9,647 bases of DNA from Marinilabiliales bacterium (GCA_002869465.1 PKSW01000333.1:1-9647), one strand, 5' to 3'; positions 1 through 6,578 are shown, numbered from the stretch's first letter. Notes: generated by a model from the sequence alone, not told the origin. Program-made: numbers and translations.

Positions 1-483
1 ATGATAGCATATATTATCGTTTTTTTAATTCTTATCATTGGTGTCATTATCTGGCAATTAAGCTCAAATACGCACTTTTTAAGATTATCTCACCAAGAAT
101 ATCCTGAACTTTCACTTAGTGTGCTTATCGCTAAAAAGGAAAGAAAAATTGATGAGTTTATCATCCGGATTTATGCAAAAAAAAATATTGTCGCAGATCA
201 GATTAAATTTGAGTTGATCTCGTCAAAACGGGCATTCGAATATATTTTATCCAACGAAATAGTTGACGCACTTATTTTTCCTCATAAAATTGATAAGAAT
301 AATACATTCGAAGCTAAATATGCTTACGATAAGCTAAAGAATATCATAAACTCCAAGATGAGTGAATTGAATTCATTCCGCATTGTAATAGAATTACAGA
401 ATAAAAAAGTATGCAAGTCGCATGAACTTAAATTTGATAAATTCTGGAAAATATACAAGGCAGATACCGGCAGGTACAACTAA
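1..483 (+). CDS. hypothetical protein with one N-terminal membrane segment
   Basis: I do not recognise this 160-residue protein. Residues 3-21 are a continuous run of Ile, Val, Leu and Phe, which looks like a single transmembrane anchor or uncleaved signal. No lipobox Cys follows. The remainder (about residues 25-160) is Lys-, Ile- and Glu-rich, mixed alpha/beta in character and without a motif I can name. The frame opens with ATG at base 1 of the window, so the true start could lie upstream. A hydrophobic stretch directly after this ATG makes it a reasonable N-terminus. The gene converges on the FKBP lipoprotein gene, with a hairpin between them. Nothing in the context suggests a function. 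Confidence 0.6.
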   Translation: MIAYIIVFLILIIGVIIWQLSSNTHFLRLSHQEYPELSLSVLIAKKERKIDEFIIRIYAKKNIVADQIKFELISSKRAFEYILSNEIVDALIFPHKIDKNNTFEAKYAYDKLKNIINSKMSELNSFRIVIELQNKKVCKSHELKFDKFWKIYKADTGRYN

Positions 484-512
484 AAAAAGCCAAACCTGAA
501 ATCAGATTTGGC
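482..512 (-). terminator. intrinsic terminator of the FKBP lipoprotein gene (535-1404)
   Basis: The arms GCCAAA (489-494) and TTTGGC (507-512) pair, followed after one mismatch by CTG/CAG around a 4-nt loop. Read on the minus strand the hairpin runs straight into seven T residues (complement of 482-488), the classic intrinsic arrangement. On the plus strand the hairpin follows the stop codon at 481-483 but lacks a good U tract, so it is at most a weak terminator for that gene. Confidence 0.75.
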
Positions 513-534
513 CTCAATAATTTCTTTTGTTTCC

Positions 535-1404
535 TTATTCAAAATCTATCAACTCAACTTCGAAAACGAGTGTTGAGAATGGAGGAATGCTTCCCCTTCC
601 GGAAGGGCCGTAGGCAATATCAGAAGGAATTACCAAAATGGCTTTGCCACCTTTTCTCATCATCGCGATACCTTCATCCCATCCACTAATAACCTGTTTT
701 TGACCTAGTGTAAATTCAAAGGGCTGTCCCCTGTCCACTGAACTGTCAAATTTGGTACCATCCAGAAACATTCCTGTATAATGAACTTTTACTTTCTGAC
801 CAGTTTCAGGTTTGCTTCCAGTGCCTTTCTTTTCACTAATGAAGAATAATCCACTCTCGGAGGGTTCAGCATCAGGATAATTCTCTAATAAATAGGCACT
901 CCGTAGCTCCAATTCTTCACTTTCCATTTTCTTCATTTCAGCATCACGCTTGGCATCCATGGCTTCTTTCGACATGATGTCTTTCATTTTCACATGGAAA
1001 TAAATGTTTTCTACAGAATCCAATTCTGGAGGAATCGACCTGAAACGGAATAGTTTTGTTAAGACAGAATCCGCATTACAAATGAATGTAGCACTGTCTC
1101 CAATATTCATAAGTGCCATACCTTCATATATATCGCCAGCATGCACGGATTCGACCATAGGCATTTGCATGGGTTTAGGTAAATCCCTGCTGTCGAACAT
1201 TACGGTATCTTCAGTGGCATAAATCATGTCGACATCCACAAAATCGCCAACTTTTGGATATAATGTATCGTCTACATCCGTGTAAAATTTGTAATAAAGG
1301 CCCGTTGCCGTTTTTTTATAGCCCGGAAATTCAGACTGATCCTGACAGGAGCTTAAAAACCCAACTGACACTGCCAATACAATGATGAACAAAATTCTTT
1401 TCAT
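535..1404 (-). CDS. FKBP-type peptidyl-prolyl cis-trans isomerase lipoprotein
   Basis: This 289-residue protein should catalyse prolyl cis-trans isomerisation on envelope proteins. Residues 1-19 form a lipoprotein signal ending in the lipobox LSSC, with Cys20 as the lipidated residue. Residues about 30-145 look like a degenerate FKBP-fold domain, followed by a charged helical linker (about 146-175). The C-terminal domain (about 200-289) is a canonical FKBP. Aligned by eye to human FKBP12 it keeps the ligand-pocket Tyr (Y209), Phe-Asp (F219-D220), Val-Ile (V238-I239), Trp (W242), Tyr (Y265) and Phe (F282), so it is probably active. The ATG start is fixed by the signal peptide. The gene lies downstream of the TPR gene on the same strand with a 101-bp gap, and has its own candidate -7 box and a good terminator. 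The family is certain; the specific clients are unknown. Confidence 0.92.
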   Translation of the reverse strand: MKRILFIIVLAVSVGFLSSCQDQSEFPGYKKTATGLYYKFYTDVDDTLYPKVGDFVDVDMIYATEDTVMFDSRDLPKPMQMPMVESVHAGDIYEGMALMNIGDSATFICNADSVLTKLFRFRSIPPELDSVENIYFHVKMKDIMSKEAMDAKRDAEMKKMESEELELRSAYLLENYPDAEPSESGLFFISEKKGTGSKPETGQKVKVHYTGMFLDGTKFDSSVDRGQPFEFTLGQKQVISGWDEGIAMMRKGGKAILVIPSDIAYGPSGRGSIPPFSTLVFEVELIDFE

Positions 1405-1433
1405 GTTTTAATATTTAAGTTAATAGTGTTACT

Positions 1434-1451
1434 CCTTTGAGAACTCAAAGG
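1434..1451. promoter_or_regulatory. 18-bp palindrome in the leader of the FKBP lipoprotein gene
   Basis: CCTTTGAG (1434-1441) and CTCAAAGG (1444-1451) form a perfect 8-bp inverted repeat separated by two bases. It lies 30 bp upstream of the ATG at 1404 and directly downstream of the candidate -7 box at 1455-1462, so it would fall at or just after the transcription start. No T tract follows in either direction, which argues against a terminator. It may be an operator or a leader hairpin; both are inference. Confidence 0.45.
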
Positions 1452-1454
1452 ATG

Positions 1455-1462
1455 CAAAGGTA
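1455..1462 (-). promoter_or_regulatory. candidate -7 promoter box of the FKBP lipoprotein gene
   Basis: On the minus strand this reads TACCTTTG, a full match to the Bacteroidota -7 consensus TAnnTTTG. It sits about 50 bp upstream of the start codon at 1404. I do not see a matching -33 TTG at the usual spacing, so the promoter is only partly supported. Confidence 0.45.
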
Positions 1463-1505
1463 ATTCTTTATTTAAACTATGTAAGAAAATGAACTAGTAG
1501 AAATG

Positions 1506-3380
1506 TTATTTTTTCTTATTTTCTTTATTTTCAGTTATTTCATCTTTAGAGGAAGAAGTTTCCTCCTCCCCCTCTTCCAGACTGCTTTCGAGTAAAATAA
1601 TTTCATTTAAGGCTTCCTCAAAATCAGGATCCAAGGTAATAGCTGTTTTAAAATCTGTCAGGGCTTCTGCTTCATTTTTCAGTTTCAAGTATGCCAATCC
1701 ACGTTGATAAAAAGCTTTTTCATTTTCACCATCCAGTTGGATGGCTTTGGTAAAATCTTTAATGGCGCTTTCATGCATTCCAAGATCGGCCTTGGTTTTT
1801 CCTCTTAAATAATAATCGATCTTATCAGCCGCTACCGGCTTCTTATCTTCGCTATCCGTATCTTTATCTACTTCACTTGCGGTTGTTTCACTCCCTCCTA
1901 TTTCAGAACCATATTCAGGATTTAACTGGATTGATTTGTCAAAATCTTTAATGGATTCGTCAAATTGCTCAATAGCTGCTTTAGCGAGTCCACGGTTATA
2001 ATAGGCACCTGAGTTTGTCGCATCTATCTTTATGGCTTCGTTATAATCAAGAATGGCCTCCTCATATAATTTGAGTTCAGCTTTTGATATACCCCGGTTG
2101 TTGAATGCTTTTACGTACTGGTCATTAAGTTCAATGGCCTTGCTGTAGTCAATTATGGCTTCTTCATGCATTTTCAAGTTGGCTTTTGCGAGGCCCCTGT
2201 TGTGATATGCTTTCGTATATTCCGGATTTAATTCGATAGCTCTGTCATAATCCTCAATTGCTGCTTCATACATTCCGATACTTGACTTTGCTAATCCCCT
2301 GTTAAAAAAAGCATTATCATGTTCCGCATTTAATTCAATCACTTTGTCGTAATCTTCAATAGCTTCCTCAAATCTCTTAAGTTCAGCTTTGGCCATACCA
2401 CGATTATTGTAAGCAATAACGTAATTTGAATCCAATACAATTGCCTTATCAAAATCGGCAATGGCTTCTTCATTGAGATTTAAACTGGCCTTGGCTCTTC
2501 CCCTGTTATTGTATGCAAATATGTACTCAGAATTCAGCTTTATGGCTTCATCAAAATCTTTTATAGCATTTTCATAATCAGCCATCTTTGCCTTGGCTAG
2601 GCCCCTGTTATAAAATGCGGATCCATCATCCGGAACCAGTTCTAAGGCACGATCATAATCTTTTACTGCTTCGCCATTCCTTTCCAGTTTTGCTTTCGCG
2701 ATACCCCTGTTATAATAGGCAACAACATCGTTAGGATTTAATTCAATGGCCTCATCGAGATCTTCAATAGCTTCTTCGTTTCTGTCCAGATTAGCTTTTG
2801 CAATACCCCTGTTGTTATATGCCTTACTGTCAACCGGATTTAATTCAATGGCCGTGTTGTAATCGATAATGGCTTCTTCAAAAAGAGACAGGTTCGCTTT
2901 GGCGTTTCCCCTGTTATAAAAAGCTCTTGCATATTCATTATCCAATTCAATAGCCTTGGTGTAATCCGCTATTGCTTCTTCATACAGGGATAATTCTGCT
3001 TTTGCAATTCCCCTGTTATTAAAAGCTATTGAAAATTCATCATTCAGTTCTATTGACTGATCATAATCTTCTATGGCTTCTATATTTTTTCCCAGGTCAG
3101 CTTTTGCAATACCCCTGTTATTATATGCAAAATGGTCTTCCGGATCAATTTGAATGGCTACATCGTAGTCAGAAATAGCTTCTTTTGCCAAGCCGGCATT
3201 TCTTTTTGCAATTCCTCTGTTATAATAGGCACTGTTTTGCTTTGGATTGAGTTCTATCGCTTTATCATACTCCTTTATTGCACCTTTATAATCAGAAAGG
3301 TCTCTTTTTGCATTTCCTTTTTCAATATAATCTTCTGGATTATGAAGCGTTATTTCATTCATTTTAGTAAGATCGTCCAT
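1506..3380 (-). CDS. TPR-repeat protein with 16 tetratricopeptide repeats
   Basis: Nearly the whole 624-residue protein is TPR solenoid. After a 16-residue N-terminus come 14 uninterrupted repeats (17-491). All but the first, which lacks its leading residue, are exactly 34 residues long. A 29-residue polar, acidic linker (492-520) follows, then two more 34-residue repeats (521-588) and a Glu/Lys-rich tail (589-624). Repeats 2-14 all carry the core NRGxAK or NRGxSK followed by EAI-x-DYDxAIELNP-like helix B. There is no signal peptide, lipobox or membrane segment, so it is predicted to be cytoplasmic and to act as a protein-binding scaffold. The ATG at 3380 is the first after an in-frame stop at 3399-3401, preceded by a purine-rich stretch. 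I see neither a terminator nor a -7 box in the 163 bp upstream, so read-through from nrnA-gldI is likely. No catalytic domain is present and the partner is unknown. Confidence 0.9.
   Translation of the reverse strand: MDDLTKMNEITLHNPEDYIEKGNAKRDLSDYKGAIKEYDKAIELNPKQNSAYYNRGIAKRNAGLAKEAISDYDVAIQIDPEDHFAYNNRGIAKADLGKNIEAIEDYDQSIELNDEFSIAFNNRGIAKAELSLYEEAIADYTKAIELDNEYARAFYNRGNAKANLSLFEEAIIDYNTAIELNPVDSKAYNNRGIAKANLDRNEEAIEDLDEAIELNPNDVVAYYNRGIAKAKLERNGEAVKDYDRALELVPDDGSAFYNRGLAKAKMADYENAIKDFDEAIKLNSEYIFAYNNRGRAKASLNLNEEAIADFDKAIVLDSNYVIAYNNRGMAKAELKRFEEAIEDYDKVIELNAEHDNAFFNRGLAKSSIGMYEAAIEDYDRAIELNPEYTKAYHNRGLAKANLKMHEEAIIDYSKAIELNDQYVKAFNNRGISKAELKLYEEAILDYNEAIKIDATNSGAYYNRGLAKAAIEQFDESIKDFDKSIQLNPEYGSEIGGSETTASEVDKDTDSEDKKPVAADKIDYYLRGKTKADLGMHESAIKDFTKAIQLDGENEKAFYQRGLAYLKLKNEAEALTDFKTAITLDPDFEEALNEIILLESSLEEGEEETSSSKDEITENKENKKK
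1617..3332 (-). repeat. 102-bp coding repeats encoding the TPR array
   Basis: Sixteen units encode 34-residue TPRs: fourteen contiguous (1908-3332) and two more (1617-1820), separated by the 87-bp linker at 1821-1907. Similarity is visible in the DNA as well as the protein. For example, 3099-3119 and 2793-2813 are identical over 21 bases and lie exactly three units (306 bp) apart. Most units carry the plus-strand word CCCCTGTT, encoding the conserved Asn-Arg-Gly. This fits tandem duplication or gene conversion. Confidence 0.85.
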
Positions 3381-3543
3381 AGTTTTTTCTCTTTCATTTT
3401 ATACCACTTTGCGCTGTCCACAGAATTAACACAAATTGTTTATAAAAATAACAAGGTGTATTGAATTATCAAAAGGTTTGTTAATAAATTATTTATCTAA
3501 AAAATTGGATTTTACATTAAGATACATATTTATTCGACTTAAG

Positions 3544-4074
3544 TCACTTTATTTCAACCACTTCTATATCATATATAAGTGTACTCCGGGGTGGGATTTT
3601 ATTATTATCACCCAACAATCCGTAGGCCAAATGTGCAGGAATTATTAGTTTAACTTTATCACCTACCCTTAAAAATTGCAAGGCCTCTTCCAAACCGCTT
3701 TCTACATTACCTTTGCCTATTTTAAATATTTTCTGACCATCTTTACTGGAAGAATAGATGACATCTCCTGTTAATAACTTTATATTATAATCCAATACCA
3801 CCGTCTTTCCAGTTTCGGCTTTTGTACCATTTCCTTGTTCAATGAACATATATCGCAAACCACTGCCGGTTTCCTCCATTTCCAGCTGATGCCTTCTAAT
3901 ATAATTTTCGATGTCTTCGGATTCGGTGCGGATCAAATATTTATTGGCTTTTTCCAAGGCCTCATTTGCACTTATGTTTTGATCTTTCGACCTATTTTCT
4001 TTTTCGTTATCTACTAATCCACAACTACTTACTGTAATCAGAAATAAAAACAGATATAATATTTTTTTGAACAA
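3544..4074 (-). CDS. gldI: GldI-like FKBP-type peptidyl-prolyl isomerase lipoprotein
   Basis: This 176-residue protein has a lipoprotein signal (residues 1-17) ending in VSSC, with Cys18 lipidated, a charged helical spacer (about 20-70) and one FKBP domain (about 85-176). Size and layout match the gliding-motility-associated GldI lipoproteins, and adjacency to a DHH phosphoesterase gene is an arrangement I recall from Flavobacteriia. The FKBP pocket is altered against FKBP12: Tyr is kept (Y96, Y151), but the Trp59 position is Leu128, Ile56 is Glu125 and the Phe36-Asp37 pair reads Tyr-Ser. Activity may be weak or redirected to chaperoning. The only reasonable start is TTG at 4072-4074: an in-frame stop lies at 4081-4083 and no ATG precedes the lipobox. 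The TTG lies 2 nt after the nrnA stop, so translation is probably coupled. GldI identity is less certain than the FKBP family; it could be a generic FKBP. Confidence 0.8.
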   Translation of the reverse strand: MFKKILYLFLFLITVSSCGLVDNEKENRSKDQNISANEALEKANKYLIRTESEDIENYIRRHQLEMEETGSGLRYMFIEQGNGTKAETGKTVVLDYNIKLLTGDVIYSSSKDGQKIFKIGKGNVESGLEEALQFLRVGDKVKLIIPAHLAYGLLGDNNKIPPRSTLIYDIEVVEIK

Positions 4075-4076
4075 AA

Positions 4077-5123
4077 CTATTTAGATTTATAACTCAAAAC
4101 GTAATCAAGATCCTTTTTATAAACAGGTAACACAGCTTTCACGTTTTCTATTGTCTTTTCAATGGTGGTAAATGATTTGCCCCCTGCCGCATTCATATGT
4201 CCGCCGCCATTAAAGTGTTTTCTTACAAAATCATTCACCGAAAATTTTCCTTTCGACCGGAAGGACATCCTGATCATCTTTTCTTTTTCAGTCAGAAGAA
4301 TAGATAGATTGATCTTTTCCATGTTGAGTGGATAATTTACAATCCCCTCAGTATCACCTACCTGGTAATCAAATTTCTTTAAATCAGCTTTGGTAAGATA
4401 AATTAATGCTGTGTTAAACTCTTCCCAAACAATCATCCGGTTATGTATGGCGTAGCCCAGTAACCGTAACCTGCTTTCTGAAAATGTATCATAAATCAAC
4501 CTGTGCAATTTTTGAGCATCCACACCGCGGCCAATCAGGTCAGCCGTAACTTCAAAGGTTTCGTTATTATTACAGGAAAAGCTGAAGGAACCGGTATCAG
4601 TTACTATGCCGGCATATAAACTTTCTGCTATTGGCTTGTCGATGAATTCTAATCCTCCCAGATGTTGGATAAAATTGTACACCAATTCAGCGGTGGAAGA
4701 AGTATCAACAGTCGAAATACAATAATCAAAACTATCTGTTTCTGGATCGATGTGATGATCGATCAATATTCTTTTGGCCTCTGTGCGTTCCAAAATATCG
4801 GCCAGGCTGCCTGTTCTGTGGATTGCGTTATAATCTAAACAGAATACAATTTCTGCCTGGGCGAGCAAGGTTTGGGCTTTGGCCGACTTATTTTCATAAA
4901 CGATCATTTTTGAAACTCCCGGAATCCAAGCTAAAAACTGGGGATACATATTCGGAACGATCGCATCTACTTTATGACCATGCTTAATTAAGAAATGATA
5001 CAATGCCATAGATGATCCGATAGCATCACCATCAGGATTATTATGTGTGGTAATCACAATTTTACGCTTTTCCGACAATAATTTTTTAATTTTTTTAATC
5101 TGGTCAACCTGGATTTTATTCAT
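4077..5123 (-). CDS. nrnA: DHH/DHHA1 phosphoesterase, NrnA-type nanoRNase / pAp phosphatase
   Basis: This cytoplasmic 348-residue enzyme belongs to the family that degrades 2-5-nt RNA fragments and dephosphorylates 3'-phosphoadenosine 5'-phosphate, using Mn2+. Visible metal-binding motifs of the DHH domain are H27 with D31 and D33 (HNNPDGDAIGS), D97 (LDYN), the DHH-family triad D122-H123-H124 (IDHHID) and D176 (VTDTGSF). The C-terminal DHHA1 domain has its nucleotide-binding glycine loop GGGHMNAAGG at 306-315. The length is normal and all motifs are intact. The ATG at 5123 is close behind a TATCTTTG -7 box. The gene is the first of the minus-strand cluster and divergent from ndk, which places nucleotide metabolism on both sides of one intergenic region. 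Family assignment is firm; the relative weight of nanoRNase and pAp activity cannot be read from sequence. Confidence 0.93.
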   Translation of the reverse strand: MNKIQVDQIKKIKKLLSEKRKIVITTHNNPDGDAIGSSMALYHFLIKHGHKVDAIVPNMYPQFLAWIPGVSKMIVYENKSAKAQTLLAQAEIVFCLDYNAIHRTGSLADILERTEAKRILIDHHIDPETDSFDYCISTVDTSSTAELVYNFIQHLGGLEFIDKPIAESLYAGIVTDTGSFSFSCNNNETFEVTADLIGRGVDAQKLHRLIYDTFSESRLRLLGYAIHNRMIVWEEFNTALIYLTKADLKKFDYQVGDTEGIVNYPLNMEKINLSILLTEKEKMIRMSFRSKGKFSVNDFVRKHFNGGGHMNAAGGKSFTTIEKTIENVKAVLPVYKKDLDYVLSYKSK

Positions 5124-5142
5124 ACCGCTTCTTATTACCCGA

Positions 5143-5150
5143 CAAAGATA
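5143..5150 (-). promoter_or_regulatory. candidate -7 promoter box of the nrnA-gldI operon
   Basis: The minus strand reads TATCTTTG, a full match to the Bacteroidota TAnnTTTG -7 element, 19 bp upstream of the nrnA ATG. It implies a short leader of about 10-15 nt. No clear -33 TTG is seen at the expected spacing. Confidence 0.5.
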
Positions 5151-5245
5151 AAAAATTAATACCTTAAAAAACTTCTCTTAACCTCATTATAATCAGGCAT
5201 TTAATTGTTCACGACTATCAATATATAATTATTGCATTATTCTAT

Positions 5246-5253
5246 TACTTTTG
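5246..5253 (+). promoter_or_regulatory. candidate -7 promoter box of ndk
   Basis: The sequence TACTTTTG matches TAnnTTTG and lies 23 bp before the ndk ATG at 5277. The nearest upstream TTG (5232-5234) is only 11 bp away, too close for a standard -33 element. The match supports starting translation at 5277, because a start at 5232 would lie upstream of the promoter. Confidence 0.5.
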
Positions 5254-5276
5254 CTCAAAATTTAAATAAATATCTT

Positions 5277-5699
5277 ATGTCAGGAAACATAACATTTACA
5301 ATGATCAAACCCAAAGCCGTTGCCAAAGGTTATATGGGCAAAATAATTGATCAAATTATAGCAGGTGGATTTAAGATCAAAGCGCTGAAATACACAAAAT
5401 TAACAAAACAAGAGGCTGAGCAGTTTTATGCAATTCATAAGGAGCGCCCATTTTACCAGGGCTTGACAGATTTTATGTCGTCAGGACCCATCATTGCTGC
5501 AGTACTGGAAAAGGAGAACGCAGTTGAAGCTTACAGGAACTTTATTGGCGCTACCAACCCGGAAGCAGCAGCAGAGGGCACTATTAGGAAACTTTATGGT
5601 ACTAACATTGAAGCCAATGCTGTTCATGGTTCAGATAGTGACGAAAATGCAGTGATTGAGAGTAATTTCTACTTCTCAACAAGAGAGTGGAATTATTAA
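5277..5699 (+). CDS. ndk: nucleoside-diphosphate kinase
   Basis: This 140-residue enzyme transfers the gamma phosphate of NTPs to NDPs through a phosphohistidine, balancing cytoplasmic nucleoside triphosphate pools. The full set of active-site residues is visible: K11, Y51, R87, T93, R104, N114 and the phosphorylated H117 in the signature NAVHGSDS. The length is typical of bacterial Ndk. The open frame extends 15 codons further to a TTG at 5232, but those codons encode a non-conserved stretch overlapping the -7 box, and the family N-terminus (MSGNITFTMIKP) begins at the ATG at 5277. The gene is divergent from nrnA and ends on a strong hairpin shared with the convergent XRE gene. Confidence 0.97.
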   Translation: MSGNITFTMIKPKAVAKGYMGKIIDQIIAGGFKIKALKYTKLTKQEAEQFYAIHKERPFYQGLTDFMSSGPIIAAVLEKENAVEAYRNFIGATNPEAAAEGTIRKLYGTNIEANAVHGSDSDENAVIESNFYFSTREWNY

Positions 5700-5716
5700 G
5701 AATTATATTTTTCTAT

Positions 5717-5750
5717 AAAAAAGCAAAAGTGATCTGACTTTAGCTTTTTT
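5717..5750. terminator. bidirectional terminator between ndk and the XRE gene
   Basis: Arms 5717-5730 and 5737-5750 pair over 14 bp with one mismatch around a 6-nt loop (GATCTG). The outer pairs are six A/T, so a U tract is produced in both directions. It lies 17 bp after the ndk stop. On the other strand its first two bases are part of the stop codon of the XRE gene (5749-5751), so it can end both convergent transcripts. Confidence 0.8.
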
Positions 5751-6213
5751 AGTTTCTGGGATTAAAAGTTTTGTAAGTATCATCCGGATAGAGAAGAATG
5801 ATTTTAATAGGTGAATCTACATCTGTTCCTGCCTCTTTGGGCATTTCAAAGGGTTTTGGTTGATCATCTTTTTGCTTTACCCGCTTACTTTCAACCACTT
5901 CATCCACCTCATCCTGCTTCACTCTAAAATGAATTTCACTTGATGCTTCCTTTTTAAGCTCTTTTTTTGGAATTTCAGCTGGTGTACTTTCTTTCTTTTC
6001 TGCAATTCCAGTCATTTTACCCTTACCAAGTAATAACCAATCCAGATTAATATCTGGATACCTGGTTTTTATTTTCATCATAAAATCCAGGCTCGGATTA
6101 TTTCTTCCGGATAACACATGAGAAAGTGCAGACCTTTGTACACCAATTTCTGATGCGAATTGGGTAGGCGATAACTTTTCCTTCTCAATTATTTGCTTTA
6201 TTCTTTGAAGCAT
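5749..6213 (-). CDS. XRE-family helix-turn-helix transcriptional regulator
   Basis: This is a 154-residue cytoplasmic DNA-binding protein. Residues about 2-62 form a Cro/CI-type HTH: SPTQFASEIGV is helix 2 and turn, QRSALSHVLSGRNNPS is the recognition region, and INLDWLLLGKG closes the domain as in many Bacteroidota XRE proteins. Residues about 70-130 are Lys/Glu-rich, low-complexity and probably disordered. The last 20 residues (about 134-154) turn hydrophobic and aromatic (IKIILLYPDDTYKTF), a short strand-like tail that could be an interaction or oligomerisation element. No ligand-binding domain is recognisable. The ATG at 6213 follows a TAnnTTTG box with an overlapping dyad, suggesting autoregulation. 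It is monocistronic, convergent with ndk and preceded by a long AT-rich gap. The target genes are unknown. Confidence 0.88.
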   Translation of the reverse strand: MLQRIKQIIEKEKLSPTQFASEIGVQRSALSHVLSGRNNPSLDFMMKIKTRYPDINLDWLLLGKGKMTGIAEKKESTPAEIPKKELKKEASSEIHFRVKQDEVDEVVESKRVKQKDDQPKPFEMPKEAGTDVDSPIKIILLYPDDTYKTFNPRN

Positions 6214-6226
6214 TATTTAAAAGTAG

Positions 6227-6241
6227 ACACTTGCAAATGTA
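6227..6241 (-). promoter_or_regulatory. candidate -7 box with overlapping operator-like dyad upstream of the XRE gene
   Basis: On the minus strand 6241-6234 reads TACATTTG, matching the Bacteroidota -7 consensus, 20 bp before the ATG at 6213. It overlaps a 14-bp near-palindrome (6227-6240, ACACTTG against CAAATGT, one mismatch). A dyad over the promoter of a Cro/CI-type gene is the usual position for autorepression; this role is inferred. Confidence 0.4.
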
Positions 6242-6557
6242 ATTAATATTTGTTGATGATTGTAAAATTGAAATAAATTTATCCAGGTTAGTCCTGACTG
6301 ATAATTATTTCTGATTTAATTTATAGATTTTATTTTATATAAATCTCTTTATCTGACTTTTATAAATATTAATATACTCATAAAAAAATACTAAAATATA
6401 CAAAATATATTTAAAGTATATTACCTATAATATATTTTAACATACTGGTTTTCTAATATATAAAATACTTTTTATATCCTTACCACTGTTCTGAAAATAG
6501 AAGAATATTATACGATGTATACGAAACCTATTCTAAATAGTTCTATATCAGCAATAT

Positions 6558-6578
6558 TATTTTTGATATGTATACATA
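6558..6578 (+). promoter_or_regulatory. possible plus-strand promoter with adjoining palindrome
   Basis: TATTTTTG (6558-6565) matches TAnnTTTG on the plus strand. It is followed two bases later by a perfect 12-bp palindrome centred on GTATAC (6567-6578). A related GTATAC site lies 53 bp upstream. No plus-strand gene follows, and such boxes occur by chance in AT-rich DNA, so this is weak. Confidence 0.2.

Noticed and set aside
1004..1222. 72-codon plus-strand open frame inside the FKBP lipoprotein gene
   Set aside because: It is antisense to a well-supported coding region and its translation has no recognisable domain.
1617..3332. Regular ~102-bp periodicity that could be taken for a CRISPR or satellite array
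   Set aside because: The period is exactly 34 codons, in frame, and encodes TPR helices throughout.
3132..3464. 110-codon plus-strand frame over the start of the TPR gene, and a 70-codon frame at 3436-3648
   Set aside because: Both are largely antisense to confident genes, rich in Phe, Ile and Tyr as expected from AT-rich antisense, and show no domain.
3835..4017. 60-codon plus-strand frame within the gldI-like gene
   Set aside because: Antisense shadow of a confident lipoprotein gene.
5232..5276. Longer ndk starting at TTG 5232
   Set aside because: The extra 15 codons overlap the -7 box, are not family-like, and the ATG at 5277 gives the conserved Ndk N-terminus.
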